NCBI GenBank assembly: GCA_964352625.1
Contig: CAYGSD010000001.1
Span: 310,001-374,000 of the forward strand
Direction of reading: 5' to 3'
DNA from: JAAEPI01 sp964352625
Lineage (GTDB): Bacteria; Bacteroidota; Bacteroidia; Cytophagales; Cyclobacteriaceae
DNA: 64,000 nt
Position numbers and translations under genes: made by a program. Below are positions 50,424 to 58,255 of this stretch, one piece after another. Below the pieces are notes generated by a model. It did no database searches and was not told the DNA's origin. It saw only the letters and a list, made by a program, of their open reading frames with translations. How positions within the stretch are numbered: the stretch's first letter is position 1; every line of letters starts with the position of its first letter.

Positions 50424-52490
50424 ATGAAAATTGAGTTTATAAGATCGAATGACAATTTGATCGCTCAGGTGGTTGCTCTTGGGACTAAGAATAGTAAGAC
50501 ATTAGGACACTTTCCTGAAGGTGCATATTTTGATCATGCTAAGAAAGGCTTCTTGGTATGCGCCCATGCAGATAACAACCTAATTGGATACATCCTTTTC
50601 TCGATCACACAAAGCAAGAGATCGGTTCGAATTATTCAGTTATGCATTTCTGACAAATTCAGAAACAAAGGAATCTCCAAAATGCTCTTGGATGCAGTAA
50701 AGGATGAATTCCGAGATTCATTCAAAGGAATTGTCCTCAGTTGCAGAACAGACTATAAGGCAGCTTCAGCTCTATGGGAAAGATATGGTTTTAAAGCCAT
50801 GAATAAGGTCCGGAGCAGAAGTAAAAAAGAAAATTATCTCTTTAGGTGGTGGTTTGATTTCGGAAATGATGACCTATTCAGCAGTTCTCAATCAGCCTCA
50901 ACAAAGCTGAAAGCAGTACTTGATGCCAATATTATAATCAAACTAAGAAGTGATAAATCTGACGAAGAGACAGGCACTAGGTTTCTGCTGGAGGATTGGT
51001 TAACAGATGCTGTTGACTACTACTACGCTCCTGAAATTTTTAATGAAGTAAAACGAGATTTAATCGATAAAAGAGCCCAAAAAACCCGAATCTATTTGTC
51101 AAGATTTCAGGAAGCTAGATTTAATCCAGATGTCAGAAATAGAATCTTTGATGAAATCAATAAAATAATCTCTGGCAACAGTGTCAATGATCTATCTGAT
51201 AAAAGACAACTATCCGAGTGTATCGCCAGCGACATAAAATACTTCATAACTACCGATGAAAATATTTTAAACGCGGATTCTAAAATCAATGAATTATTTG
51301 GTGTTGAGGTATTGCGACCTATTGACCTAATTTTAACAGTAGATGAAAGTACAAATAGATCGGATTACTTATCTACAAGAATTGCAGGGGTTAATTACAA
51401 TCAAGTCAATCTCAAATCTGGCGAAATTTCTTTTATGGTTGAGAAATTCCTCAGAGGGGATAAGGGGGAAAAGAAATTTGAATTAAGGCAAATTTTTACC
51501 CAAACTGCTGCTGATGTAAAAAATTGCAGAACTCGAGTTGTCAACGATGAAAACAAAGAAATACTGGCAGTATGGATTTGTGAGTCAAGTGGAGAAATTC
51601 TTTCAATTCCATTAATTCGAACGATTAAGTCCAAATTATCCCGGACCCTTTTCCATCAATTGATTTACCAATCCATAAATCTGGCACTTCAGGGAAATCA
51701 AGATCGAATAATAATATCAGACAAATTCATAGATTCTCTTGATCATGAAACTTTGGAATTAATGGGATTCGAAAATCAAGAGGACGAATGGATTAAATAT
51801 TGTCGACAGGATATAATTCACAAACATGAGTTATCTGAGTTGGAGAATATAGACAAGGCAATTGACCCTATCAGGCTAACTGAAAAATTAAAAAATGGAT
51901 CAATTGACTTTGCCGTCAGTGTTGAACGAAAGTTTTGGCCTTTGAAGTTTATTGATTTGAGCATCCCAACATTTATTGTTCCCATAAAGCCATTTTGGGC
52001 GAGTCAACTTTTCGATCATTACGCTGCTAGTAATTCAATGTTTGGAGCAAATGCGACTCTGTTGTGGAATAGGGAGAATGTATATTATCGTAATGTGAAA
52101 CCCGTTTCGGAAGAAGCTCCAGCAAGACTTTTATGGTATTCAAGTAGTTCTAAAGATAAGAATGCAATAAGAACTAATTCTATTGTTGGGTGCTCCTACC
52201 TTGATGAAGTAAAAATTGAATCTTGCAAGAAACTTTTCAAACTATTTCGACATTATGGTGTGTACGAATGGAAACACATTTACCATTTAGCAAAGCGTGA
52301 CACTGAAAATTTAATAAAAGCGTTAAGGTTTAGCGATACTGAGGTTTTCAGTAATCCCATATCGTTTAACAAGGTGACCAATATTTTAAAGAGCCATGGA
52401 CGAAAAAAAAACACATTCACAGCACCACTCGAAGTAACAAATGACATATTTGTCGAAATCTATAAATTGGGAATAAATAAACAGAAATGA
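50424..52490 (+). CDS. GNAT-PIN multidomain protein with C-terminal PUA-like region
   Basis: 688 residues, no signal peptide. Residues of about 1-145 are a GNAT acetyltransferase (acetyl-CoA loop region CISDKFRNKGISKMLLDAV; SALWERYGFKAM at its end). Residues of about 162-305 are a PIN nuclease with the acidic set Asp167 (AVLDANIII), Glu208 (IFNEV), Asp270 and Asp278 (ASDIKYFITTDENIL), so it looks active. Residues of about 340-460 resemble a second, degenerate GNAT (IIISDKFIDSLDHETLELMG). The last ~170 residues (PARLLWYSSS, SIVGCSYLDEV, FRHYGVYEWKHIYHLAK) resemble a PUA/EVE-like RNA-binding fold. The stop overlaps the ASCH gene by 4 bases. The gene is AT-richer than acs and flanked by repeats, so recent acquisition is plausible. 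RNA targeting is inference. Confidence 0.75.
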   Translation: MKIEFIRSNDNLIAQVVALGTKNSKTLGHFPEGAYFDHAKKGFLVCAHADNNLIGYILFSITQSKRSVRIIQLCISDKFRNKGISKMLLDAVKDEFRDSFKGIVLSCRTDYKAASALWERYGFKAMNKVRSRSKKENYLFRWWFDFGNDDLFSSSQSASTKLKAVLDANIIIKLRSDKSDEETGTRFLLEDWLTDAVDYYYAPEIFNEVKRDLIDKRAQKTRIYLSRFQEARFNPDVRNRIFDEINKIISGNSVNDLSDKRQLSECIASDIKYFITTDENILNADSKINELFGVEVLRPIDLILTVDESTNRSDYLSTRIAGVNYNQVNLKSGEISFMVEKFLRGDKGEKKFELRQIFTQTAADVKNCRTRVVNDENKEILAVWICESSGEILSIPLIRTIKSKLSRTLFHQLIYQSINLALQGNQDRIIISDKFIDSLDHETLELMGFENQEDEWIKYCRQDIIHKHELSELENIDKAIDPIRLTEKLKNGSIDFAVSVERKFWPLKFIDLSIPTFIVPIKPFWASQLFDHYAASNSMFGANATLLWNRENVYYRNVKPVSEEAPARLLWYSSSSKDKNAIRTNSIVGCSYLDEVKIESCKKLFKLFRHYGVYEWKHIYHLAKRDTENLIKALRFSDTEVFSNPISFNKVTNILKSHGRKKNTFTAPLEVTNDIFVEIYKLGINKQK

Positions 52491-52909
52491 ATAACCTCAT
52501 TGTGGTATCTATCAAGCCTGAGTTTGTCAATAAAATATTCGATGGTTCAAAAAAAATCGAACTACGCAAGGTGGCTCCAAACGCCAAACCTGGGGATTTG
52601 ATGGTTATTTACAGTACGTTTCCTGAAATGGCAATTGTTGGTGTATGTAAAATTGAAAAGGTAGTAAAAGCCAGCCCTGAAGAGATATGGGAAAATCATT
52701 CAGAGATTCTTGGAATCGATGAAGCGAGGTTTTTAGAATACTATACAGGTTCAACTACTGCGGTAGGAATTTTCATAGAAATTAGTAGAAGGTTCAAGGA
52801 CAAGATTCCTCTCAAGAGTATAAAACAGTTATTTCCAAATTTCGCTCCACCTCAAACCTTCAAATATTTTAATCGCCAGCTAATTTCAAACTCTCTGGCT
52901 CAAGCCTAG
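52487..52909 (+). CDS. ASCH-domain (PUA-like) protein paired with GNAT-PIN
   Basis: 140 residues, almost entirely one ASCH domain: VVSIKPEFVNKIFDGSKKIE, LRKVAPNAKPGDLMVIYSTF and VGVCKIEKVVKASPEEIWEN are the classical motifs. ASCH domains bind RNA or modified nucleosides, and some act as nucleases or as the ac4C amidohydrolase YqfB. The YqfB-type threonine after the lysine is not present here (GSKKIELRK), so that specific activity is not supported. The ATGA overlap shows tight coupling to the GNAT-PIN gene; it may act as its antitoxin-like or specificity partner (inference). Confidence 0.82.
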   Translation: MNNLIVVSIKPEFVNKIFDGSKKIELRKVAPNAKPGDLMVIYSTFPEMAIVGVCKIEKVVKASPEEIWENHSEILGIDEARFLEYYTGSTTAVGIFIEISRRFKDKIPLKSIKQLFPNFAPPQTFKYFNRQLISNSLAQA

Positions 52910-53060
52910 TCAGAAAATCACCAAAGCCTCAACCTAGCCCCGATCAAACGCAGTGCGAGCGGGAGTGCAGTTTTTAGATGGCCATGAAGTCTCGCTCCTA
53001 TTTTAGTTAAATGGTGATTGGTGATTGGTTAATCAGTCGCACTTGCTTCCAGGATTACTC

Positions 53061-53171
53061 CCTCCGTGTTCTCGGTTCCTCTGCGGTGAGGAGATTGCGG
53101 TATTTCTGCGTTGCACTTCGCTCAGAATGACGTGGTGGATTGTTCCTCCGTGTTCTCGGTTCCTCTGCGGT
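53061..53171. repeat. 27-bp exact direct repeat in the acs upstream region
   Basis: The same 27 bases (starting CCTCCGTGTTCTCGG, ending CTCTGCGGT) occur at 53061-53087 and 53145-53171. Between them lies CTTCGCTCAGAATGACG, a word often dispersed in Bacteroidota genomes. The spacing and single repetition do not fit CRISPR. Apart from this and the promoter, 52910-53267 shows no gene. Confidence 0.75.
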
Positions 53172-53232
53172 TAAGTAATTGAACAATCCTATCACAATCG
53201 GCGAATTGCTTCGCTTCCTGCCACTCGGTTGT

Positions 53233-53240
53233 TAAATTTG
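53233..53240 (+). promoter_or_regulatory. Candidate -7 promoter element of acs
   Basis: TAAATTTG matches the Bacteroidota -7 consensus TAnnTTTG and lies 27 bases before the acs ATG, a sensible leader length. No clear TTTG at -33 was found. Confidence 0.5.
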
Positions 53241-53267
53241 GTGACTGACGAAACCGAACCTCGACAC

Positions 53268-55166
53268 ATGAGCAATAGAATTCAGACCCTAAGCGGATAC
53301 ATTCACGAATACCAGAAAAGTGTGCTCCATCCGGAGACGTTTTGGAGCCAGGTCGCGGGATCGTTTCATTGGAAAAAGCGCTGGAACAAGGTGCTCGACT
53401 GGAACTTTGACGGGCCCGATGTGAAGTGGTTCCTCGGCGGCAAACTCAACATCACGGAGAACATTCTGGACAGGCACCTCTTCACGATGAGTGATCAACC
53501 GGCCATCATTTGGGAGCCGAATGAGCCTGGAGAAGATTCAATCACACTCTCGTACCGAGAACTGTATAACAAGGTTTGTCAATTCGCGAATGCAATGAAA
53601 GCGCAGGATGTGCAGAAGGGCGATCGGGTGATCATCTACATGCCGATGGTGCCCGAAGCGGCCGTGGCGATGTTGGCTTGTGCGCGAATTGGCGCGGTGC
53701 ATTCGGTGGTGTTTGCCGGCTTCTCTTCAAGCGCGTTAGCAGATCGTATCAATGACTGTCAAGCCAAAATGGTGCTGACATCAGATGGCAATTTTCGAGG
53801 AGGCAAGCAAATCCCCGTAAAGGCGGTGGTGGATGAAGCGTTGGAAAAAACTACTACGATTGAAAGTGTGGTTGTGCTGAATCGCACAGGTGATAATGTA
53901 ACGATGAAAGAGGGTAGGGATCATTGGTGGCATGAGGTCATTGACGGACAATCAGACGAATGCCCGGCCGAGGAAATGGACTCGGAGGATTTGCTGTTCA
54001 TTTTGTATACGTCCGGTTCCACTGGCCAACCAAAGGGTGTGGTGCATACGTGCGGCGGTTACATGATCTATGCCTACTATTCCTTCTTGAATGTTTTCCA
54101 ATACGACCAAGGGGATGTGTATTGGTGCACGGCCGATGTGGGCTGGATTACGGGGCACTCCTACATCGTGTATGGGCCGCTGTTGGCCGGAGCAACAACG
54201 CTGATGTTTGAAGGCGTGCCAACTTACCCGCATGCAGGGAGGTTCTGGGAGATCGTCGATAAATACAAAGTGAACCAGTTCTACACAGCACCAACGGCCA
54301 TTCGTGCGTTGCAGGCACATGGACTAGAGCCCATCGAACCGTACTCATTGGAATCACTGAAAGTGATAGGATCAGTAGGCGAGCCGATCAATGAAGAAGC
54401 GTGGCATTGGTACCACGACCATATTGGGAAAGGCAATTGTCCGCTAGTGGATACTTGGTGGCAAACCGAGACGGGCGGGATTATGATTTCGGCATTGGCT
54501 GGGATCACACCAAACAAACCAGCACATGCTTCCCTCCCACTGCCTGGCATTCAGCCGGTAATTGTAGATCCTGAGGGAAATGTTTTGGAGGGAAACAATG
54601 TGGAGGGCAATCTGTGCATCAAGTATCCATGGCCGGGGATGCTACGCACCACCTACGGAGATCACGAGCGATGCAGACAAACGTATTTCTCCACGTACAA
54701 AGGCATGTACTTCACCGGAGATGGTGCCAAAAGAGATCATGATGGATACTTAAGGATTCTTGGTCGTGTAGATGATGTGATCAATGTATCCGGTCATAGA
54801 ATGGGCACAGCAGAAGTTGAAAATGCCATCAACGAACATCCGAAAGTAATCGAGTCGGCAGTAGTTGGCTTCCCGCATGATATCAAAGGGCAGGGTATTT
54901 ACGCGTATGTGATTTGTGATATGGAGGGCCGAACGGAAGAGAACCTAATTGCTGAAATCAAGCAAACGGTGAGCAAGATCATCGGGCCGATTGCGAGACC
55001 GGATGAGGTGCAAATTGTGCCGGGCTTACCGAAAACTCGTTCGGGTAAAATCATGCGACGCATTTTGCGCAAAGTAGCGAGCAAGGATATTTCCAATATG
55101 GGTGATACTTCCACGCTGTTGAATCCTGAAGTAGTGGATGAGATTATTAAGGGGGCGGGGTTGTAG
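53268..55166 (+). CDS. acs: Acetyl-CoA synthetase
   Basis: 632 residues. ANL-superfamily motifs: ILYTSGSTGQPKGVVHTCGG (P-loop-like), VDTWWQTETGG, YFTGDGAKRDHDGYLRILGR, VDDVINVSGHRMGTAEVE, and PKTRSGKIMRRILRK with the lysine that is acetylated in family members. It activates acetate to acetyl-CoA via acetyl-AMP. The ATG at 53268 (MSNRIQTLSGYIHEYQKS) is chosen over an upstream TTG. It is noticeably GC-richer than the adjacent GNAT-PIN/ASCH genes. Together with the symporter pair upstream it forms an acetate uptake and activation route. Confidence 0.97.
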   Translation: MSNRIQTLSGYIHEYQKSVLHPETFWSQVAGSFHWKKRWNKVLDWNFDGPDVKWFLGGKLNITENILDRHLFTMSDQPAIIWEPNEPGEDSITLSYRELYNKVCQFANAMKAQDVQKGDRVIIYMPMVPEAAVAMLACARIGAVHSVVFAGFSSSALADRINDCQAKMVLTSDGNFRGGKQIPVKAVVDEALEKTTTIESVVVLNRTGDNVTMKEGRDHWWHEVIDGQSDECPAEEMDSEDLLFILYTSGSTGQPKGVVHTCGGYMIYAYYSFLNVFQYDQGDVYWCTADVGWITGHSYIVYGPLLAGATTLMFEGVPTYPHAGRFWEIVDKYKVNQFYTAPTAIRALQAHGLEPIEPYSLESLKVIGSVGEPINEEAWHWYHDHIGKGNCPLVDTWWQTETGGIMISALAGITPNKPAHASLPLPGIQPVIVDPEGNVLEGNNVEGNLCIKYPWPGMLRTTYGDHERCRQTYFSTYKGMYFTGDGAKRDHDGYLRILGRVDDVINVSGHRMGTAEVENAINEHPKVIESAVVGFPHDIKGQGIYAYVICDMEGRTEENLIAEIKQTVSKIIGPIARPDEVQIVPGLPKTRSGKIMRRILRKVASKDISNMGDTSTLLNPEVVDEIIKGAGL

Positions 55167-55173
55167 GGTTATC

Positions 55174-55520
55174 CGCTCAAGCCGCTAGGGCTCTTCCTTT
55201 TTGGCTTGATCCAAAAAGGAAGCAAAAAAATCAAGGCTGGAAGTCATTCGCTAACATTCCGATTTGATTTGGGAATGAAATCCAAACTCCTCCCTACGGT
55301 CGTCAGACAGTGGATTTCAAATTCAATTTTCTTGAATCGGAATGTCGTCACGCAAATGCCTTCAAGGCCATCAGTGGCGCAAGGCGCCAGTAGTCACTCT
55401 GAGCGTTGGCCAGCCAAAATACCCGGGCGTGGGTAGAATGTGGGTGGATAGGTGATTATTTTGGCAAGCATTTTTGTCTACTTTTCATGCTTGAAAAGTA
55501 GAAGCCCAGCGGCTTGAGCG
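55174..55520. mobile_element. Foldback (MITE-like) element with 13-bp terminal inverted repeats
   Basis: Perfect terminal inverted repeats CGCTCAAGCCGCT (55174-55186) and AGCGGCTTGAGCG (55508-55520) bound 347 bp. Nested inside are an 11-bp hairpin (55194-55204 / 55211-55221), an 11-bp pair (55254-55264 / 55335-55345) enclosing an 8-bp pair (55277-55284 / 55311-55318), and a 10-bp hairpin (55478-55487 / 55492-55501). No open reading frame of note and no clear target-site duplication were seen. It fills most of the gene-free interval 55167-55576 between acs and mtgA. Confidence 0.75.
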
Positions 55521-55576
55521 AAATGATATTGAAATAGCTTCTGATCATTGGTGATAGGTCAGGTATTTTCAAAAGT

Positions 55577-56317
55577 TCATTTCTTATCCTTATACCGATC
55601 ATAATCCAATCGTCCACCCCAATAGCGCATTTGCTGCATTGTCCAGTCAATGCGGCGGCTGACATACGGGCTTGGTCTGGTGGCACTGTATCGGAGCGGG
55701 CTTGGTAAGATCGCAGCAATGGTTGCGGCTTGTCTTTTGGTGAGATTTTTGGCAGACTTTCCAAAGTATTTCTTGGAAGCAGCCTCCGCCCCGTAGATAC
55801 CGTCTCCCATCTCGATCACATTGAGATAGACCTCCATGATTCGTTCTTTCGACCAAAAGAGATCAATCAAAACGGCGAAGTAAGCCTCCAGTCCCTTCCT
55901 CACATAGCTTCGGCCATTCCAGAGAAACACGTTCTTAGCTACCTGCTGGGTGATGGTGCTGGCCCCTCTTCTTTTGGATCGCCCCTCCACATTGAAGTAC
56001 GCTTTTCTTAGCGCTCCAAAATCCAGTCCATGATGCTTGAGAAAATTCTGATCCTCCGTACAAACTACTGCTAGCTGAAGGTGAGGTGACAGCTCATCTA
56101 ACGACTTCCATTCTTTGATGATTTTTGGCCCTTTTCCCTCCAATTTGTGATCCACGGCACGACTCACCATCAGCGGGGTGATCGGCACAGGCACCCAACG
56201 AAAAAGGATGACCAGAAAAATGCTGAGCGCCACAAACCACAGGACGATTCGCTTACTAACCCTCCAAAGGAGTGACCGTAATTCGGTAAATGGATGGCGT
56301 GAATAGAGGGGGAGCAT
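55577..56317 (-). CDS. mtgA: Monofunctional biosynthetic peptidoglycan transglycosylase
   Basis: 246 residues. An N-terminal membrane anchor (RIVLWFVALSIFLVILFRWV) precedes a GT51 glycosyltransferase domain: VVCTEDQNFLKHHGLDFGAL with the catalytic glutamate, KRRGASTITQQVAKNVFLW, and YLNVIEMGDGIYGAEAASKK. No transpeptidase domain follows, which defines MtgA. It polymerises lipid II into glycan strands. It starts 4 bases after the uracil-DNA glycosylase stop codon. Confidence 0.95.
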   Translation of the reverse strand: MLPLYSRHPFTELRSLLWRVSKRIVLWFVALSIFLVILFRWVPVPITPLMVSRAVDHKLEGKGPKIIKEWKSLDELSPHLQLAVVCTEDQNFLKHHGLDFGALRKAYFNVEGRSKRRGASTITQQVAKNVFLWNGRSYVRKGLEAYFAVLIDLFWSKERIMEVYLNVIEMGDGIYGAEAASKKYFGKSAKNLTKRQAATIAAILPSPLRYSATRPSPYVSRRIDWTMQQMRYWGGRLDYDRYKDKK

Positions 56318-56321
56318 GGGC

Positions 56322-56897
56322 TCAGCTTACGGCTTTCCGTATCCTTTGTTTTAATTCTGGTAGCACCTCTTCTTCAAACCAGGGATTTTTCTTCAGCCAA
56401 ATACCATTTCGAGGAGATGGATGTGGCATGGCCAGAAAATCTGGTAAATATTCTTGATAGTTCTGTACAGTCTCAGTGAGTGAATCTTTCATCCGATCGC
56501 CGAGGTATCTTTTCTGGGCATATTGTCCGAAAAGCAACGTAAGTTGAATCTCCGGCATTTGCTCCAAGAGCAAATCATGCCATTTCGGGGCGCACTCTGG
56601 TCGAGGGGGAAGGTCACTTGGCTTAGCACCAGCGGAATGGCCGGGGTAACAAAATCCCATGGGCACCAGAGCGAAAATATCAGGGTCATAAAATTGCTCT
56701 TCGGACACGCCCAGCCACTTTCTCAGATTTCGACCGCTAGGATCGTCCCAAGGAATCCCAGTCTCATGAACCTTTCTTCCCGGTGCTTGACCAATCAATA
56801 AAATCCTTGATTTTGCACTAGCCTGCAGAATCGGTCGATGACCATTTTCCAATGGACAAATCGTGCAAGACCGTATTTCCTTGAGTAAACTTTCCAT
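56322..56897 (-). CDS. Uracil-DNA glycosylase family protein with probable Fe-S cluster
   Basis: 191 residues from the ATG at 56897 (MESLLKEIRSCTICPLENGH); an upstream ATG at 56942 would lie inside the preceding terminator. Motif 1 is LIGQAPGRKVHETGIPWDDP and the second catalytic motif MPHPSPRN. Four cysteines in CTIC, GFCYPG and RPECAP have the spacing of the [4Fe-4S] ligands of family 4/5-type glycosylases. It should remove uracil or another damaged base from DNA. It is cotranscribed with mtgA. Confidence 0.82.
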   Translation of the reverse strand: MESLLKEIRSCTICPLENGHRPILQASAKSRILLIGQAPGRKVHETGIPWDDPSGRNLRKWLGVSEEQFYDPDIFALVPMGFCYPGHSAGAKPSDLPPRPECAPKWHDLLLEQMPEIQLTLLFGQYAQKRYLGDRMKDSLTETVQNYQEYLPDFLAMPHPSPRNGIWLKKNPWFEEEVLPELKQRIRKAVS

Positions 56898-56933
56898 AAA
56901 AAAAGGTCTCGACAATTTACTGCCGAGACCTTT
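56898..56933 (-). terminator. Terminator between the CmpX-like gene and the glycosylase
   Basis: A 10-bp perfect stem (56902-56911 / 56924-56933) with T residues following on the minus strand, 17 bases after the channel gene's stop codon and immediately before the glycosylase ATG. Confidence 0.75.
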
Positions 56934-56949
56934 CCGAATCAACTTCTAT

Positions 56950-58119
56950 TTACTTCTTGCCTTGAAATTTGCCGAGGATTTTTTCCATATGCTTGCCAGC
57001 CGCCTCACGTCCACCAAGTCCATAAGAAAGAGCAACTGCCACTGCAATGGCGCCAAGGGTCAAACCAAAGGCCAATTCTACGATACTATTAGCAATACCC
57101 ATGGTACGGAGAGAAATGGCCAGGAACAATCCAACTATCGCCACTCTGGCTATTCCGGCCACAAACTTATTCTCGTCAGTACCGACCATTCGGTACACGA
57201 TAGTTCCCAGGAAGTTGCCCATAACAAGGATGATCAATCCGAACAGCACATTTCCTGAGAGGTTCAAAATATTATGAAGTACCTCCGCAAGCCGATCCAA
57301 ATTCAACATTTCCACTCCAGATATTACCCCAAAAAACACGAGAAAGAAAAAGATGATATTGGCAACAATGGATGACAGTTTTTGCTCTCCTAACACTGCT
57401 TTTAGCTGAAGTTTTTCAACCAACTTATCCATTCCCACATTTTCCAACAGTTCCTTCACGAAGGAGGTCACAAATCGACCACCTATAAAGAAAATTGTAA
57501 TGATCAAAATCGCGCCAATGATATTCGGTACCGCATCAAGCATTTGATGCAAAACGTTGTTCGCCGGGTTGGTTATGGCGTTTAGCTCAAGTGCATTCAG
57601 TCCTTGGATGAAGAAAGGAATAAAAATGACTACAAATACGATTCTCTGAATAAATGTCACCAGTTTATCTGTTTCCTTAAAGCCAATCTTATTAGCTAGT
57701 CTGTCAAAGAAACTACCGGCCATTTTGATGAGGTTGGAAATGAATTTGGCAATGACATAGCCAATAAAAACGATGGCTAGTCCCGCCAGAATATTAGGAA
57801 TGAATCCAAGAAACTCTGTCAGCATATGACTTATTGGGTCGAGTACGTAGCTCACGCCCAACATTTCCAGCACTATCAGAAGGATAATTACCATCATGAT
57901 ATAGTACACTAGGTTGGCAATGAACTTATTGGTATCCACAATAGTGTTCCCAAGCAACCGCTCGTCCCATTCGGTTTTTTTCATCAAACGGTGAACAATC
58001 TTTCTGATTAGGATGGCAAACAACCAGCCAACGACAAAAAATATAAGGGCTCCTAGAACCCCTGGTAGCGAGTCGCTGAAGTTGTGGATGAGACGATCGA
58101 GATAAGCAGGTAAATGCAT
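56950..58119 (-). CDS. CmpX-like mechanosensitive channel family protein (TM_helix repeats)
   Basis: 389 residues with repeated helix pairs of the conserved TM_helix type: LPGVLGALIFFVVGWLFAIL, IPNILAGLAIVFIGYVIAKF, VPNIIGAILIITIFFIGGRF and NVLFGLIILVMGNFLGTIVY. Each is followed by a helix with basic residues. The C-terminus (ALSYGLGGREAAGKHMEKIL) resembles the end of cyanobacterial/pseudomonad CmpX-like proteins. They are related to small-conductance mechanosensitive channels and are linked to osmotic or envelope stress. The classical MscS beta domain is absent. Confidence 0.85.
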   Translation of the reverse strand: MHLPAYLDRLIHNFSDSLPGVLGALIFFVVGWLFAILIRKIVHRLMKKTEWDERLLGNTIVDTNKFIANLVYYIMMVIILLIVLEMLGVSYVLDPISHMLTEFLGFIPNILAGLAIVFIGYVIAKFISNLIKMAGSFFDRLANKIGFKETDKLVTFIQRIVFVVIFIPFFIQGLNALELNAITNPANNVLHQMLDAVPNIIGAILIITIFFIGGRFVTSFVKELLENVGMDKLVEKLQLKAVLGEQKLSSIVANIIFFFLVFFGVISGVEMLNLDRLAEVLHNILNLSGNVLFGLIILVMGNFLGTIVYRMVGTDENKFVAGIARVAIVGLFLAISLRTMGIANSIVELAFGLTLGAIAVAVALSYGLGGREAAGKHMEKILGKFQGKK

Positions 58120-58192
58120 GGTCTATATTGGTTAAGTGAAAAAAAATCTTGTCTTAGTCTAAATATACTCAATTTCTCGCGGAAGTTGAATC

Positions 58193-58218
58193 AAAAAAAA
58201 GGCGACCATTCGGTCGCC
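58193..58218 (-). terminator. Rho-independent terminator of the RND efflux operon
   Basis: GGCGACC (58201-58207), ATTC, GGTCGCC (58212-58218) form a perfect 7-bp stem followed on the minus strand by eight T residues. It lies 37 bases after the outer membrane factor stop codon. Confidence 0.9.
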
Positions 58219-58255
58219 TTCTACTTCAAACTAAGCCTGATCTACAATCAAGTTT

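Noticed and set aside
52487..52909. ASCH protein as a YqfB-type ac4C amidohydrolase
   Set aside because: The threonine following the catalytic lysine in YqfB is missing (GSKKIELRK), so only the general ASCH fold is claimed.
53061..53171. Two 27-bp repeats as a minimal CRISPR array
   Set aside because: Only two copies, no partial dyad symmetry typical of CRISPR repeats, a 57-base spacer containing another dispersed word, and no cas genes nearby.
55206..55436. Small open reading frame inside the foldback element
   Set aside because: It reads through the nested inverted repeats, has no homologous look and no plausible start context.
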